Positions 8,362 to 17,070 of a stretch of DNA of 64,000 nt are shown piece by piece; within the stretch, counting starts at the first letter, position 1; each line of letters opens with the position of its first letter. Made by a program: the position numbers and the translations under genes. The stretch comes from Anaerocolumna sp. MB42-C2 (GTDB lineage Bacteria > Bacillota > Clostridia > Lachnospirales > Lachnospiraceae): the NCBI RefSeq assembly GCF_030913705.1, contig NZ_CP133190.1, positions 5,543,501-5,607,500 of the forward strand, written 5' to 3'. The notes under the pieces were generated by a model. It had not been told where the DNA came from. It did not search any database and saw only the letters and a program-made list of their open reading frames with translations.

Positions 8362-10065
8362 GTGAAAAGCAGGATATTAAAAAGATTAGTTGTATTTACC
8401 GTATGTTTTACAATGATTGGTTCATTAACGGCATGCAGTGAAAAAAATGTTAATACATCAAATAATAATACTGGAAATACCGCAGATTCAGTAGAAAATA
8501 CAGACCCATTCGGCGCATATGAAGAAACATTAAATCTGAACATAGGAAGGCAGACAGCAACCAATCCCAAACTACCGGAGGGAGACACTTATGATAACAA
8601 TCCTTATACCAGATATGTAAAAAACAGACTTAATATTCAAATTACAGACGAATTTGAAGCAAATGGAGATGACTATGACAGACAGGTATCTCTGGCTATC
8701 GCTTCCGGGGAGTTGCCGGATGTTATGAAAGTGAATGACAGGAAGACCTTATATGAACTGGTAGAAAATGATTTAATTGCTGACCTGACAGACGTATATC
8801 AAAAATATGCAAGCGATAATATTAAGAAGATATATGACAGTTACGAAGGAAGGGTGCTTAATTCCGTTACTGATGACGGTAAATTAATGGCATTGCCCAG
8901 TCCTAACACCAGTATTGATTTAAGTGAAGTGTGGGTACGTCAGGATTGGGTCGAAAAATTGGGAATGACAGTCGATCCGGATGGGGATGGATGTATTTCC
9001 ATAGATGAACTGCATGATATTGCAAAAACATTTTACCAGGCAGATCCGGAAAACACAGGTGATCCTGTCGGTTTAGCTTTTGCATATTACTTAAACGGAA
9101 GCGTGGAATATTGTATGACAGGTATCGCAAATGCAATGGGGGCTTATCCCAGAACTTATCTTAAAAATGAGAACGGTAATGTGATATACGGCTCTAATAC
9201 GGAGGAAATGAAAGCCTCTCTTGGTATATTAGCAGATTGGTTTAAGGAGGGTCTGATTGATCCGCAGTTTGGGACAAGGACCTGGGATGATATCAGTGCT
9301 CTTTTAAATAACGGACAAACAGGCATAGCATTCGGGCACTGGCATATTCCTGATTGGGGTCTTATCAATGTTAAGGCTATGAATCCAAAGGCAGAATTTA
9401 AATCCTATGCCATATCAGACAAAGACGGTAACGCTAATGTGACAAGATGTGATGAACTTGGCAGTATGATAGTTGTCAGCAAAGCTTGTAAACATCCTGA
9501 AGCAGCAATTAAAATAGCAAACCTCATGTATGATGAAATACCATTCAGCAAAAATTTACAAAAAGAAGCTCCCGAAGTTTATGATGCAATGATTGCAGGA
9601 ATTGACGGATCTACAAGACCCTTTAATATGGAGATAATGAGTGCTACCAACCTGGTTGATGACTATAATGATATCGTAAATTGTGTGGAAGGAAAGATTA
9701 CATTAGATGAAGTGCGTACATTAGAATCTAAAACAATCGTAGGCAATATTCAAAATTACAATAAAGATCCTAATAATGTCCAGCCAAATGACTGGGCCAA
9801 ATATACATCCCGTTTGAGTGGCTTAGGTTTGATTAATAATCTGACCAACAGCGGTAAACTTAAGTATATCGAACCTGCATTTTTCGGTAATACGGATAAT
9901 ATGGAAGCAACCGGTGCGAACCTGGTCAAACTGGAAGAAGAATCGTTTATTAAGATTGTTACAGGTGCGGAGCCCTCTGATTATTTTGAAACTTATGTTT
10001 CAGAATGGATGAAACAGGGCGGTGAAAAAAACATTCAAGAAATTGAGACTGAAATAGCTAAATAG
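8362..10065 (+). CDS. Sugar ABC transporter substrate-binding lipoprotein (LplA/YtcQ type)
   Basis: 567 residues. A short signal peptide ends in the lipobox LTAC, so the protein should be anchored to the outer face of the membrane. The size and motifs fit family 1 extracellular solute-binding proteins of the LplA/YtcQ kind, which take complex or polymeric saccharides. DPDGDGCISIDEL, near residue 195, is a calcium-loop (EF-hand-like) motif typical of this subgroup. GTG start at 8362 with GGGAGGA upstream. It is followed by two permease genes at 10270 and 11204; no ATPase gene is present, as is usual where a shared MsmK-type ATPase is encoded elsewhere. A hairpin element sits between it and the permeases. 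Confidence 0.85.
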   Translation: MKSRILKRLVVFTVCFTMIGSLTACSEKNVNTSNNNTGNTADSVENTDPFGAYEETLNLNIGRQTATNPKLPEGDTYDNNPYTRYVKNRLNIQITDEFEANGDDYDRQVSLAIASGELPDVMKVNDRKTLYELVENDLIADLTDVYQKYASDNIKKIYDSYEGRVLNSVTDDGKLMALPSPNTSIDLSEVWVRQDWVEKLGMTVDPDGDGCISIDELHDIAKTFYQADPENTGDPVGLAFAYYLNGSVEYCMTGIANAMGAYPRTYLKNENGNVIYGSNTEEMKASLGILADWFKEGLIDPQFGTRTWDDISALLNNGQTGIAFGHWHIPDWGLINVKAMNPKAEFKSYAISDKDGNANVTRCDELGSMIVVSKACKHPEAAIKIANLMYDEIPFSKNLQKEAPEVYDAMIAGIDGSTRPFNMEIMSATNLVDDYNDIVNCVEGKITLDEVRTLESKTIVGNIQNYNKDPNNVQPNDWAKYTSRLSGLGLINNLTNSGKLKYIEPAFFGNTDNMEATGANLVKLEEESFIKIVTGAEPSDYFETYVSEWMKQGGEKNIQEIETEIAK

Positions 10066-10086
10066 GATTCGACACTTGAATCTAAA

Positions 10087-10237
10087 TAGGTAATTGCGAA
10101 ACATAGTTATTGTATCTATATACCGTATAATTAATACAATTTCAGAGCTGAATTTGGCCCAAAAGGCCACTGAAGTTATGAAATTCGTATTAATTGTACG
10201 GTATATTCAGAAAATTAAATAACTTTGCAATTGCCTA
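10087..10237. mobile_element. MITE-like long inverted repeat, 151 bp
   Basis: Nearly the whole segment is one imperfect palindrome with arms of about 70 nt. The outer ends are TAGGTAATTGCGAAAC and GCAATTGCCTA, and the centre is GGCCCAAAAGGCC. Internal blocks such as ATACCGTATAATTAATAC and its complement also pair. TA at both ends suggests an IS630/mariner-type target duplication. It has no coding capacity. It lies between the binding-protein gene and the permeases, where its RNA hairpin could also lower downstream expression. A shorter relative is at 26996-27062. Confidence 0.65.
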
Positions 10238-10269
10238 AAATAGCTAAACAATAAAAGGAGAGTTTCCAT

Positions 10270-11187
10270 ATGGCTAATAAGAAATCAGACAGGAAGCATT
10301 TGAATAGACAATCAAATCTGGTGTACCATGGCATGATGGCTCCGGGAATGATTCTGCTTATTATCTTCAGTTATATTCCAATGGCAGGAATTGTTATGGC
10401 TTTTCAGGATTATGTGCCGGCAAAAGGTTTGTTTCATTCCGAATTTGTCGGGCTGAAACATTTCGTATATATGTTTACCTTGCCTGATATTGGAGAGATA
10501 GTAAGAAATACCATTTCGATTGCACTGGGAAAAATTATTCTGGGGCAGTTAATGGCGATTACCTTTGCTGTTCTGCTAAATGAAATCAGAATTAAATTTA
10601 TGAAGAAAACCATACAGACGCTGGTATATCTTCCACATTTTCTCTCCTGGGTAGTGTTAGCAGCAGTTGTAGTGAACATTTTTAAACTGGATGGCAGTAT
10701 AAATCAAATGTTAACCTGCATTGGAATGGAAAAAATAAATTTTCTCGGCAGTAATAAGACTTTCCAGCCTTTACTGATAGGTACGGATGTCTGGAAAGAA
10801 TTCGGTTACAATTCTATTGTTTATCTTGCTGCAATAACAGCAATTGACCCGGGGCTTCATGAAGCTGCTGCCATAGACGGTGCCGCATGGCGAAAGAGGG
10901 TCTGGCATATAACACTTCCAGGAATGATGCCAATTATTATGCTTATGGCTGCAATGAGTATTTCGGGTATTTTAAGTGCAGGTTTTGATCAAATATATAA
11001 CTTATATTCACCACCTGTTTATGAGACAGGTGATACCCTGGATACGTATGTTTATCGTATAGGTGTAATAAGCAGAGAATATAGTTTCGGTACGGCAGTG
11101 GGATTATTTAAATCTATTGTCGGAATTATTTTATTGGTTTCATCAAATCAATTGGCTAAGAAACTGACCGATCGAAAAATCTTTTAG
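10270..11187 (+). CDS. Sugar ABC transporter permease (LplB/YtcP type)
   Basis: 305 residues with six predicted membrane spans. The permease signature is EAAAIDGAAWRKRVWHITLPG near residue 200, the loop that docks to the ATPase. The opening hydrophobic segment (MILLIIFSYIPMAGIVMAF) is typical of the LplB subgroup. ATG at 10270 with AAAGGAG upstream. It forms a heterodimeric channel with the next gene product and receives substrate from the lipoprotein encoded upstream. Confidence 0.88.
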   Translation: MANKKSDRKHLNRQSNLVYHGMMAPGMILLIIFSYIPMAGIVMAFQDYVPAKGLFHSEFVGLKHFVYMFTLPDIGEIVRNTISIALGKIILGQLMAITFAVLLNEIRIKFMKKTIQTLVYLPHFLSWVVLAAVVVNIFKLDGSINQMLTCIGMEKINFLGSNKTFQPLLIGTDVWKEFGYNSIVYLAAITAIDPGLHEAAAIDGAAWRKRVWHITLPGMMPIIMLMAAMSISGILSAGFDQIYNLYSPPVYETGDTLDTYVYRIGVISREYSFGTAVGLFKSIVGIILLVSSNQLAKKLTDRKIF

Positions 11188-11203
11188 ACAGGGGGGAAAA
11201 TAT

Positions 11204-12097
11204 ATGGTACATAAACATGGTTTGAAAGGAAATGCCAGGCAGATAATTATATATCTGATTGTTTTAGCTTGTGCAATTGCCTGCCTTTTTCCGCTGCTTA
11301 ACATATTAGCGATTTCCTTTAGTTCCGCTGCGGCTGTTGTTTCTAACAGGGTTGGATTATTGCCTGTTGGTTTTACGACAGCTCCGTATGAAAAAATTAT
11401 GACTGACGGTCAGTTCTGGCGTTCTTTTGGAATTTCCGTATTAAGAGTTGCTTTAGGCCTGGCAATCAATATGATATTAGTTGTAATGATGGCATATCCT
11501 ATGTCAAAATCAAACAGTGAATTTAAAGGACGTAATATATACATGAATCTGCTTATTTTTGCCATGCTGTTTAATGGTGGTATGATTCCTACTTACCTGG
11601 TAGTAAAACAACTGGGGTTTATCAATTCTTTATGGGCTCTGATTTTGCCGGGAGCTGTGCCCATATTTAATGTCATTTTGGTCATGAATTTCTTTCTGGG
11701 AATACCAAAATCACTGGAGGAAGCCGCATTGATCGACGGAGCGACACCTCTTCAGGTTTTACTTCGTATTTTTGTACCGTGTTCAAAGCCGGTTCTGGCA
11801 ACGATTGCATTATTTAGTATTGTGGGAAATTGGAATGATTTTTTCGGGGGGTTGCTTTACATAACTAAAATAAAAAATTATCCATTAATGACATATATTC
11901 AATCTCTTAGCGTCAGCATTGAAGATTTAATTAAGCAAAGTACTAACGCATCAGCTCTTACAAATGTTGCTGAGATAGCCAATCAGAATTTAAACGCAGC
12001 AAAAATCGTGATATCAGTAATACCCTTACTTTTGATCTATCCCTTGCTGCAAAAATATCTGATTACGGGAATTGTTATGGGTTCGGTGAAAGAGTAG
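11204..12097 (+). CDS. Sugar ABC transporter permease (LplC/YtcP type)
   Basis: 297 residues, six predicted membrane segments, with EEAALIDGATPLQVLLRIFVP as the ATPase-docking loop and the usual C-terminal IVMGSVKE of this family. A GGGGGG ribosome site lies 17 nt after the first permease's stop. It completes the transporter; the ATPase is not in this window. The plus-strand cluster ends here, and the next gene at 12292 is unrelated. Confidence 0.88.
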   Translation: MVHKHGLKGNARQIIIYLIVLACAIACLFPLLNILAISFSSAAAVVSNRVGLLPVGFTTAPYEKIMTDGQFWRSFGISVLRVALGLAINMILVVMMAYPMSKSNSEFKGRNIYMNLLIFAMLFNGGMIPTYLVVKQLGFINSLWALILPGAVPIFNVILVMNFFLGIPKSLEEAALIDGATPLQVLLRIFVPCSKPVLATIALFSIVGNWNDFFGGLLYITKIKNYPLMTYIQSLSVSIEDLIKQSTNASALTNVAEIANQNLNAAKIVISVIPLLLIYPLLQKYLITGIVMGSVKE

Positions 12098-12291
12098 AAT
12101 CCAACACTGGCAACAAACCTCCGGGTGCTAGTCCATCCTGAAATGGCTGTTGATATGGAATTCAGATTAAACATCTTCTCATAAGGCGGATTAAAATGTA
12201 ATTAAGGCAATCGTTTTTTAATTCACAGTAATTAAGAATGCTTATGAACTAACAACCATATATTACAGTAAAACATATTTCAAGGAAAATT

Positions 12292-13572
12292 ATGACCATT
12301 CATGTAGTGCAAAAGGGTGATACCATTAATTCAATCGCTGACCAATATGGCGTATCGGTTGATCGGCTGATACTTGAAAATGGAATTAACGATCCTGATA
12401 TACTGGTTGTAGGGGAAGCCTTAGTTATCTTGTATCCCGAAATAACTTATACAATCCGGGAGGGAGATACACTGGACGGAATTGCGGACAGATATGGTAT
12501 AAGTATATTTCAGCTATTAAGGAATAATCCGTATCTTTCAGATAGAGAATATATTTATCCCGGCGAAACAATCGTAATAAGCTATGAGGGTAATAAAATA
12601 AGGGCTATAGCAACCAATGGTTATGCGTTCCCTTATATAAATATTAATGTTCTCAGGAAGACATTACCGTTTCTTACCTATCTGAGTGTTTACAGTTATA
12701 GGGTATCGGCTGAGGGAGAAATAAATGATATTAATGATACGGAGATTATCCGGGTGGCGAAAGAATACGGCGTGGCACCTGTTATGATGCTGTTAGCATT
12801 ATCAAAGAGCGTGGAAGAAGAATTTAATGTGATACATTCAATTCTTTCAAATCAAGAAATACAGGAACGGTTTTTCAATAACCTTCTTCGTATTTTACAA
12901 ACAAAAGGATACATTGGAGTAAGTATTGATACTCCATATATACTTCCGATGGATCGTAGTCTTTATGAAGAATTTGTTATAACATTAGCTGATCGTATAT
13001 CAAAAGAGGGATTTAAAGTATTTAATACTATCAGTATACGTATTTTTCAATTATTGACCGGAACGATTTTTATGGGACTTGATTTATCAGAGCTTAGTAA
13101 GGCAGTAGATGGTATTACATTGATATCCTATGAATTCGGTTATTCGGAAGGCATACCTCCGGGAACGGCGTCAATGGATACATTCAGGCGTTTTTTTGAA
13201 TATTCGGCCAGAGTTATTCCTCCGGAAAAAATAAATGTCGGAATACCGGTCATAGGATATGTGTGGAAGTATCCTTATATACCTAATGTATCACAGGGAA
13301 TGGCGATCAGTTATGATTCTGCTATCAAAATTGCAATTGAAAATAATGCCGAGATCCAATATGATGAAATTACAAACGCCGCATATTTCCAATATATATC
13401 AGGTAATGATGAATATATAGTACGGTTTTGGGACGCAAGGAGCATAGATAATTTTTTAAAACTAATATCGGAATTCGGATTAAACGGTATCAGTATCTGG
13501 AATATAATGTCCTGGTTCCCGCAGATGTGGTTGGTTATTAATTCGCAGTATGATATTGAGAAAGTACTTTAA
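12292..13572 (+). CDS. LysM-GH18 protein related to spore cortex hydrolases, catalytic Glu replaced
   Basis: 426 residues, without a signal peptide. Two LysM domains: residues 3-48 (HVVQKGDTINSIADQYGVS) and 52-96 (YTIREGDTLDGIADRYGIS). A GH18 barrel follows from about residue 103, with NKIRAIATNGYAFPYI as first strand. This is the architecture of YaaH/SleL-type proteins that act on spore peptidoglycan. The strand that should carry DxxDxE reads GYIGVSIDTPYI: Asp213 is present but the expected Glu at 215 is Pro, so glycosidase activity by the usual mechanism is doubtful. It may be a binding or structural spore-coat protein. ATG with AAGGAAAA upstream; monocistronic, ended by the hairpin at 13596. 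Confidence 0.82.
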   Translation: MTIHVVQKGDTINSIADQYGVSVDRLILENGINDPDILVVGEALVILYPEITYTIREGDTLDGIADRYGISIFQLLRNNPYLSDREYIYPGETIVISYEGNKIRAIATNGYAFPYININVLRKTLPFLTYLSVYSYRVSAEGEINDINDTEIIRVAKEYGVAPVMMLLALSKSVEEEFNVIHSILSNQEIQERFFNNLLRILQTKGYIGVSIDTPYILPMDRSLYEEFVITLADRISKEGFKVFNTISIRIFQLLTGTIFMGLDLSELSKAVDGITLISYEFGYSEGIPPGTASMDTFRRFFEYSARVIPPEKINVGIPVIGYVWKYPYIPNVSQGMAISYDSAIKIAIENNAEIQYDEITNAAYFQYISGNDEYIVRFWDARSIDNFLKLISEFGLNGISIWNIMSWFPQMWLVINSQYDIEKVL

Positions 13573-13595
13573 ATACGCAAAGCATAGTGATGTGC

Positions 13596-13644
13596 AGAGA
13601 GAAGAAACGAACTTTAATCGGGTTGTTTCTTCTCTCTTATTTTA
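13596..13644 (+). terminator. Terminator after the LysM-GH18 gene
   Basis: Perfect 13-nt arms AGAGAGAAGAAAC (13596-13608) and their complement (13625-13637), followed by TATTTTA. Confidence 0.8.
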
Positions 13645-13725
13645 GTTGCAATGAATAGAAGTTAAATGTTACAATCGTTACAAAGCACATAATAAATGCT
13701 GGTAAGGAGCAGATTGGAGAAAATT

Positions 13726-14103
13726 ATGAAAAAAAGATTTCTGGTTGCTATTCTTATGATTGGGTTGTATGGAATTATATATTTACTAAATTACTTGTTT
13801 TTTGATGTTTATAAACAATACTATCTTTATACTGTTAGTTGGACCACAAGACAAGTTTTGCCTGTTGTTATTTTTATAACAGTATGTATGATATTATCAG
13901 GAAAATGGTATTTAACATCATTTATTTCTTTTGCAGGTTATATTTTAGGCATTATCTTTGGAGAAGCCTTTGGTGCATTTGAAAGAGATGTTTCGCCGCA
14001 ATATCTACATCATGGATGGAAAATATGGGGATTTATATTTATTTTGTCTGTATTAGTGGGTGTAAATTTAGAGAGGGTATATAATCGTAAATATTTGAAA
14101 TAA
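13726..14103 (+). CDS. Small four-span membrane protein, unknown function
   Basis: 125 residues. Four hydrophobic segments are visible (FLVAILMIGLYGIIYLLNYLF; VLPVVIFITVCMILSG; SFISFAGYILGIIFG; IWGFIFILSVLVGVNL). The loop between the third and fourth is polar, with YLHHGWKIWG. The start is ATG at 13726, with GGAG 8 nt upstream; the longer frame from 13696 lacks a ribosome site. No family was recognised and the neighbours give no clue to function. Confidence 0.6.
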   Translation: MKKRFLVAILMIGLYGIIYLLNYLFFDVYKQYYLYTVSWTTRQVLPVVIFITVCMILSGKWYLTSFISFAGYILGIIFGEAFGAFERDVSPQYLHHGWKIWGFIFILSVLVGVNLERVYNRKYLK

Positions 14104-14299
14104 TGTATATCTATTTTCCTTGTAAATAAAACTTTTAACAAAAGAAAGGTAAAATATGGTAGATGTAATGAAATGGTTGTAATATAATAAAGAGGAAAAC
14201 AGAAAAAAATCACTTTTTTACATAATTTGGACGGAAGTAATAATATGTGTGTAAGTACAGGAACGGTTATTTAACTATTGAAACAGGAAAGGGAAGATT

Positions 14300-14770
14300 A
14301 TGAAAATCAGGTTTGAAAGAGCAAATATTGAGGATGCGGAAACATTGATTGATATTCGAAACCTATGTTTTTACAAGGATTATCTAAAATATGGTGTATG
14401 CCCTGGATATAATATTACAAAAGAACAGATGAGGAATTCAATTATACATAGAATATCCTATAAAATAATCTGTGGTAACCAAATAGTAGGTAATATAAGT
14501 GTTAAGGATAATAAGGATAATACATATTACCTCAGTTGCCTGTGTGTGATACCGGATTACGAGAATAAAGGAATAGGGCAGAGTGCTATTCATTTTATTG
14601 AACAGGAGTTCCCGGATGCCTCTTCCTGGACGTTAGAGACGCCCGCTGATAAAGTGAGAAATCATTATTTTTATAAAAAGATGGGGTATAACCTTGTTAA
14701 GGAAATTGACGAGGGGCCGGTTAAATTAGTAGTGTTTGAAAAGATTATAAAAAATGAGGAGGATATATGA
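14300..14770 (+). CDS. GNAT-family N-acetyltransferase
   Basis: 156 residues covering one GNAT fold. N-terminal IRFERANIEDAETLIDIRN, then the strand YYLSCLCVIPDYENKGIGQSA with the acetyl-CoA pyrophosphate loop (NKGIGQ), and a C-terminal strand with NHYFYKKMGY. Known of the family: acetyl transfer from acetyl-CoA to an amine. The substrate cannot be predicted. Its stop overlaps the start of the next gene in ATGA, so the two are translated together. Confidence 0.8.
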   Translation: MKIRFERANIEDAETLIDIRNLCFYKDYLKYGVCPGYNITKEQMRNSIIHRISYKIICGNQIVGNISVKDNKDNTYYLSCLCVIPDYENKGIGQSAIHFIEQEFPDASSWTLETPADKVRNHYFYKKMGYNLVKEIDEGPVKLVVFEKIIKNEEDI

Positions 14771-15225
14771 TTACAATCAAACCACACCACTTTTTGGACG
14801 TTATTAAATTATATGGTAAGGGAGTTGAGAAATTTGTTCCTGATAAAAGTTATCATCATAATTTTTATTCCGTCGCAAATGATTTAGTTAACAATCATGG
14901 TACCATAATTCAGTTAACATCGGGAAAAGATGACATATGTGGACCTTGTATCTACATTAATGAAGAGGGTATATGCACTGACGATATAGAGCACGTAGCA
15001 GGTGTTAATTCAAAAGATGAATGGAATAAGACTTTAGATCATCGCATTATGCGTTACACTAAGGTTTTAGAAAAAAGTCTGTTAACAGCTTTTGAATATT
15101 GTGAGATTTTGTATTTTGAAAAAGAGCATATCTTTGATGTTTGGAAAGAAGAAAGCGAATCATCAAAGCAAATTCGTTATGATACTTTTTGTATTGGCGC
15201 GAAAAAGTACTTAAAGCTGCGGTAG
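14767..15225 (+). CDS. DUF1284-like protein with Cys motifs
   Basis: 152 residues. The N-terminus ITIKPHHFLDVIKLYGKG resembles the opening of DUF1284 proteins. A cluster of cysteines (DICGPCIYINEEGIC, and a later Cys in DTFCIGAKK) could bind metal or an Fe-S cluster; that is inference. The ATG overlaps the acetyltransferase stop by four bases, so the two are co-translated and may act on the same substrate. Family assignment is moderate. Confidence 0.6.
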   Translation: MITIKPHHFLDVIKLYGKGVEKFVPDKSYHHNFYSVANDLVNNHGTIIQLTSGKDDICGPCIYINEEGICTDDIEHVAGVNSKDEWNKTLDHRIMRYTKVLEKSLLTAFEYCEILYFEKEHIFDVWKEESESSKQIRYDTFCIGAKKYLKLR

Positions 15226-15434
15226 TTTACAGGGGGAAAAAGTGAAACCATGGTTGTAAATGAGTTCCATAATATTTTTGCAGCATCGCAGATAAAGATA
15301 TTATAAATACTTTAACAGCAGCCATGGTTTTATTCAGATAATTGTCTGTTGAAACTGCCGATAAGTGGAATTACCAATATTCTGTTATTTCTAATAGGTA
15401 TACTACGGATTGGTTAGAGGTAGAAAAACGAATT
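15226..15434. other. Intergenic stretch with a widely spaced inverted repeat
   Basis: AAACCATGGTTG near 15244 and its imperfect complement near 15333 bracket about 65 nt without a gene. The loop is too long for a normal terminator. The stretch leads into an open remnant frame (about 15345-15480) that fuses unrecognised residues to the HAD fragment annotated next. Confidence 0.35.
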
Positions 15435-15530
15435 ATTGTGAAATATGATGCCGTAATATTTGATGTGAGTGATACTTTAATTGAATATTGACCCAATAAT
15501 ACTTAAATTTATGAAGATGCTCTATCGTAA
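15435..15530 (+). pseudogene. HAD-superfamily hydrolase, 5' remnant
   Basis: The frame reads VKYDAVIFDVSDTLIEY, which contains HAD motif I (FDVSDTL with the nucleophile Asp). It is stopped by TGA where family members usually continue with Tyr. The same frame goes on as PNNT, stop, IYEDALS before losing similarity. The rest of the gene is absent, so this is a dead 5' fragment. Related HADs often sit beside MazG-like genes, as here. Confidence 0.6.
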
Positions 15531-15561
15531 TATGATTATATAATAGGATGGTGAGAATAAG

Positions 15562-15863
15562 ATGATTGATTTATTACAACTACAAAAAGAAGTATATCAG
15601 AATAAAATTGAGAAAGGATTTGATGTTACCGATATTATCAAGAATTTTGTTTTACATATGGAGAATTATCGGAAGCTTGCGAAGCATATCTGAAAAAGAA
15701 AGATGATTTGGGTGAAGAATTGGCTGATGTTGCAATCTATCTATTAGGACTTTCACAACTCTTGGGTATTAACCTGGAACAAGAGATAATAAACAAAATG
15801 AAAAAGAATGAAAAAAGGCAATATATGAAAAAAGATGGCGTGCTTTTAAAAGTAAACGAATAA
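15562..15863 (+). pseudogene. MazG-like nucleotide pyrophosphohydrolase with a one-base frameshift
   Basis: The start is good (GGTGAG before ATG) and gives MIDLLQLQKEVYQNKIEKGF, the usual N-terminus of small MazG-like proteins. After TTTT at 15645-15648 the frame fails. In the frame one base away the protein resumes as YGELSEACEAYLKKKDDLGE, with the metal-binding EELADVAIYLLGL and a normal end at 15861-15863. One extra T in that run would restore a protein of about 100 residues. So the gene is either freshly inactivated, phase-variable at the T run, or carries a sequencing error. If intact it would hydrolyse NTPs to NMP and pyrophosphate. Confidence 0.7.
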
Positions 15864-15902
15864 ATATTTATACACTTTGACCAAGGCTTAGAGGAATATA
15901 AT

Positions 15903-16184
15903 ATGACACTAAATGATTATAAGGATGAAGCAAAAGATTTTCTTATAAAGATAAATGCTATAAATGAAGGTACAGCTATTAAATTGAATTGGCTTGAGGA
16001 AGAATTTCTTTTACTAAAAGATGCAACGAATAAAGAAGAAAAAGACAAAATCAGACATCAAATATATGATATGTTATTTTTACTTTTTGAACTGTCTGCC
16101 GATTATGATTTTGACATTGACAGTGAATGGAATTTAGGAAGACAGAGAAAACTGGAAAAATATTTGCCGGAGGGAAACAAATGA
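15903..16184 (+). CDS. Small MazG-like / helical housecleaning-type protein
   Basis: 93 residues, all helical. NWLEEEFLLLKDA and RHQIYDMLFLLFELSADYDF recall the paired acidic helices of all-alpha NTP pyrophosphohydrolases, but the metal-binding EExxD pattern is not clear-cut. ATG at 15903 with GAGG upstream. Its stop overlaps the methyltransferase start (ATGA), so the two form an operon. Function is uncertain; a second MazG-like frame lies just upstream. Confidence 0.5.
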   Translation: MTLNDYKDEAKDFLIKINAINEGTAIKLNWLEEEFLLLKDATNKEEKDKIRHQIYDMLFLLFELSADYDFDIDSEWNLGRQRKLEKYLPEGNK

Positions 16185-16903
16185 ATCTGGAATTACAGAG
16201 ATATCTTCAAAGTATAAATACTCCATGGGGAATGCTATTTTATAAGATGGTGTGGCAGCAAATAGGGGATGTATCAGGGTTAAAAATATTAGATTTCGGA
16301 AGTGGTTTTGGAGTAACTTCCAATCATTATGCCAAAGAAAATAAAGTTTTGGCAGTGGAACCGAACATGGATATGTCAGAAAACCGAATCTGTGAATATC
16401 TTTATGAACAGATAAATGGAAGTAAAGAGATTTTAAAAACTTTTGATAATGAGACATTTGATCTGATTATTTGCCATAATGTTCTTGAATATATGGAAGA
16501 AAAAGAAAGACTATTACAGGAGTTTGATAGACTTATTAGAAAAAAAGGAACAATATCGATTGTGAAACATAATCATATCGGAAGAATCATGTCAAAAGTT
16601 GTTTTTGAAAATAAATTAGAGGAAGCAATTGAATTATTAAATAACGGTGAATCATATTCCGAGAATTTCGGGAGAATTGATTATTATAATATAAATCAAT
16701 TGCTTGAGAAATTTAAGGGATTACAGATTAATAAAATATTAGGTCTCAGAACATTCTGGGGGCTGCAGCAAAATAATGAAGCTAAATATGAAGACAATTG
16801 GGCTGAGAAAATGCTGGAAGTAGAATTAAAAGTTTCAGATATGGATGAATTCAAAAACTGTGCTTTCTTTCATCATGTTTTTATAAGTAAAAATGAAAAA
16901 TAG
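16181..16903 (+). CDS. Class I SAM-dependent methyltransferase
   Basis: 240 residues. Motif I is ILDFGSGFGVTS, followed by the acidic strand end VLAVEPN, and later FDLIICHNVLEYMEEKERLL, as in small-molecule methyltransferases of the Methyltransf_11 type. Start: ATG at 16181 with GGAGGG upstream, overlapping the previous stop; the longer frame from 16127 is rejected because it overlaps that gene by 57 bases. The C-terminal 45 residues (ending KNEK) have a diverged duplicate at 26834-26995. The methyl acceptor is unknown. Confidence 0.8.
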   Translation: MNLELQRYLQSINTPWGMLFYKMVWQQIGDVSGLKILDFGSGFGVTSNHYAKENKVLAVEPNMDMSENRICEYLYEQINGSKEILKTFDNETFDLIICHNVLEYMEEKERLLQEFDRLIRKKGTISIVKHNHIGRIMSKVVFENKLEEAIELLNNGESYSENFGRIDYYNINQLLEKFKGLQINKILGLRTFWGLQQNNEAKYEDNWAEKMLEVELKVSDMDEFKNCAFFHHVFISKNEK

Positions 16904-17070
16904 TTTAAGAAGATGCAGTGGGTAGCTTGTCGTAAGTGTGAGGTAGAGAATTTCAATCAAAATCGGCACATTATTATCCATTTTAACGGAAGAAAGGCAT
17001 ATGAAAATCTCCAGTCTGTTTTATCTATGTCAGTTCTGTAAATAATTCACGGCAAGAGGTGGGTATAAAA

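Noticed and set aside
15244..15333. AAACCATGG inverted repeat as an IS end or terminator
   Set aside because: Arms are about 12 nt with a loop of about 65 nt, no target duplication and no T tract; too weak to call.
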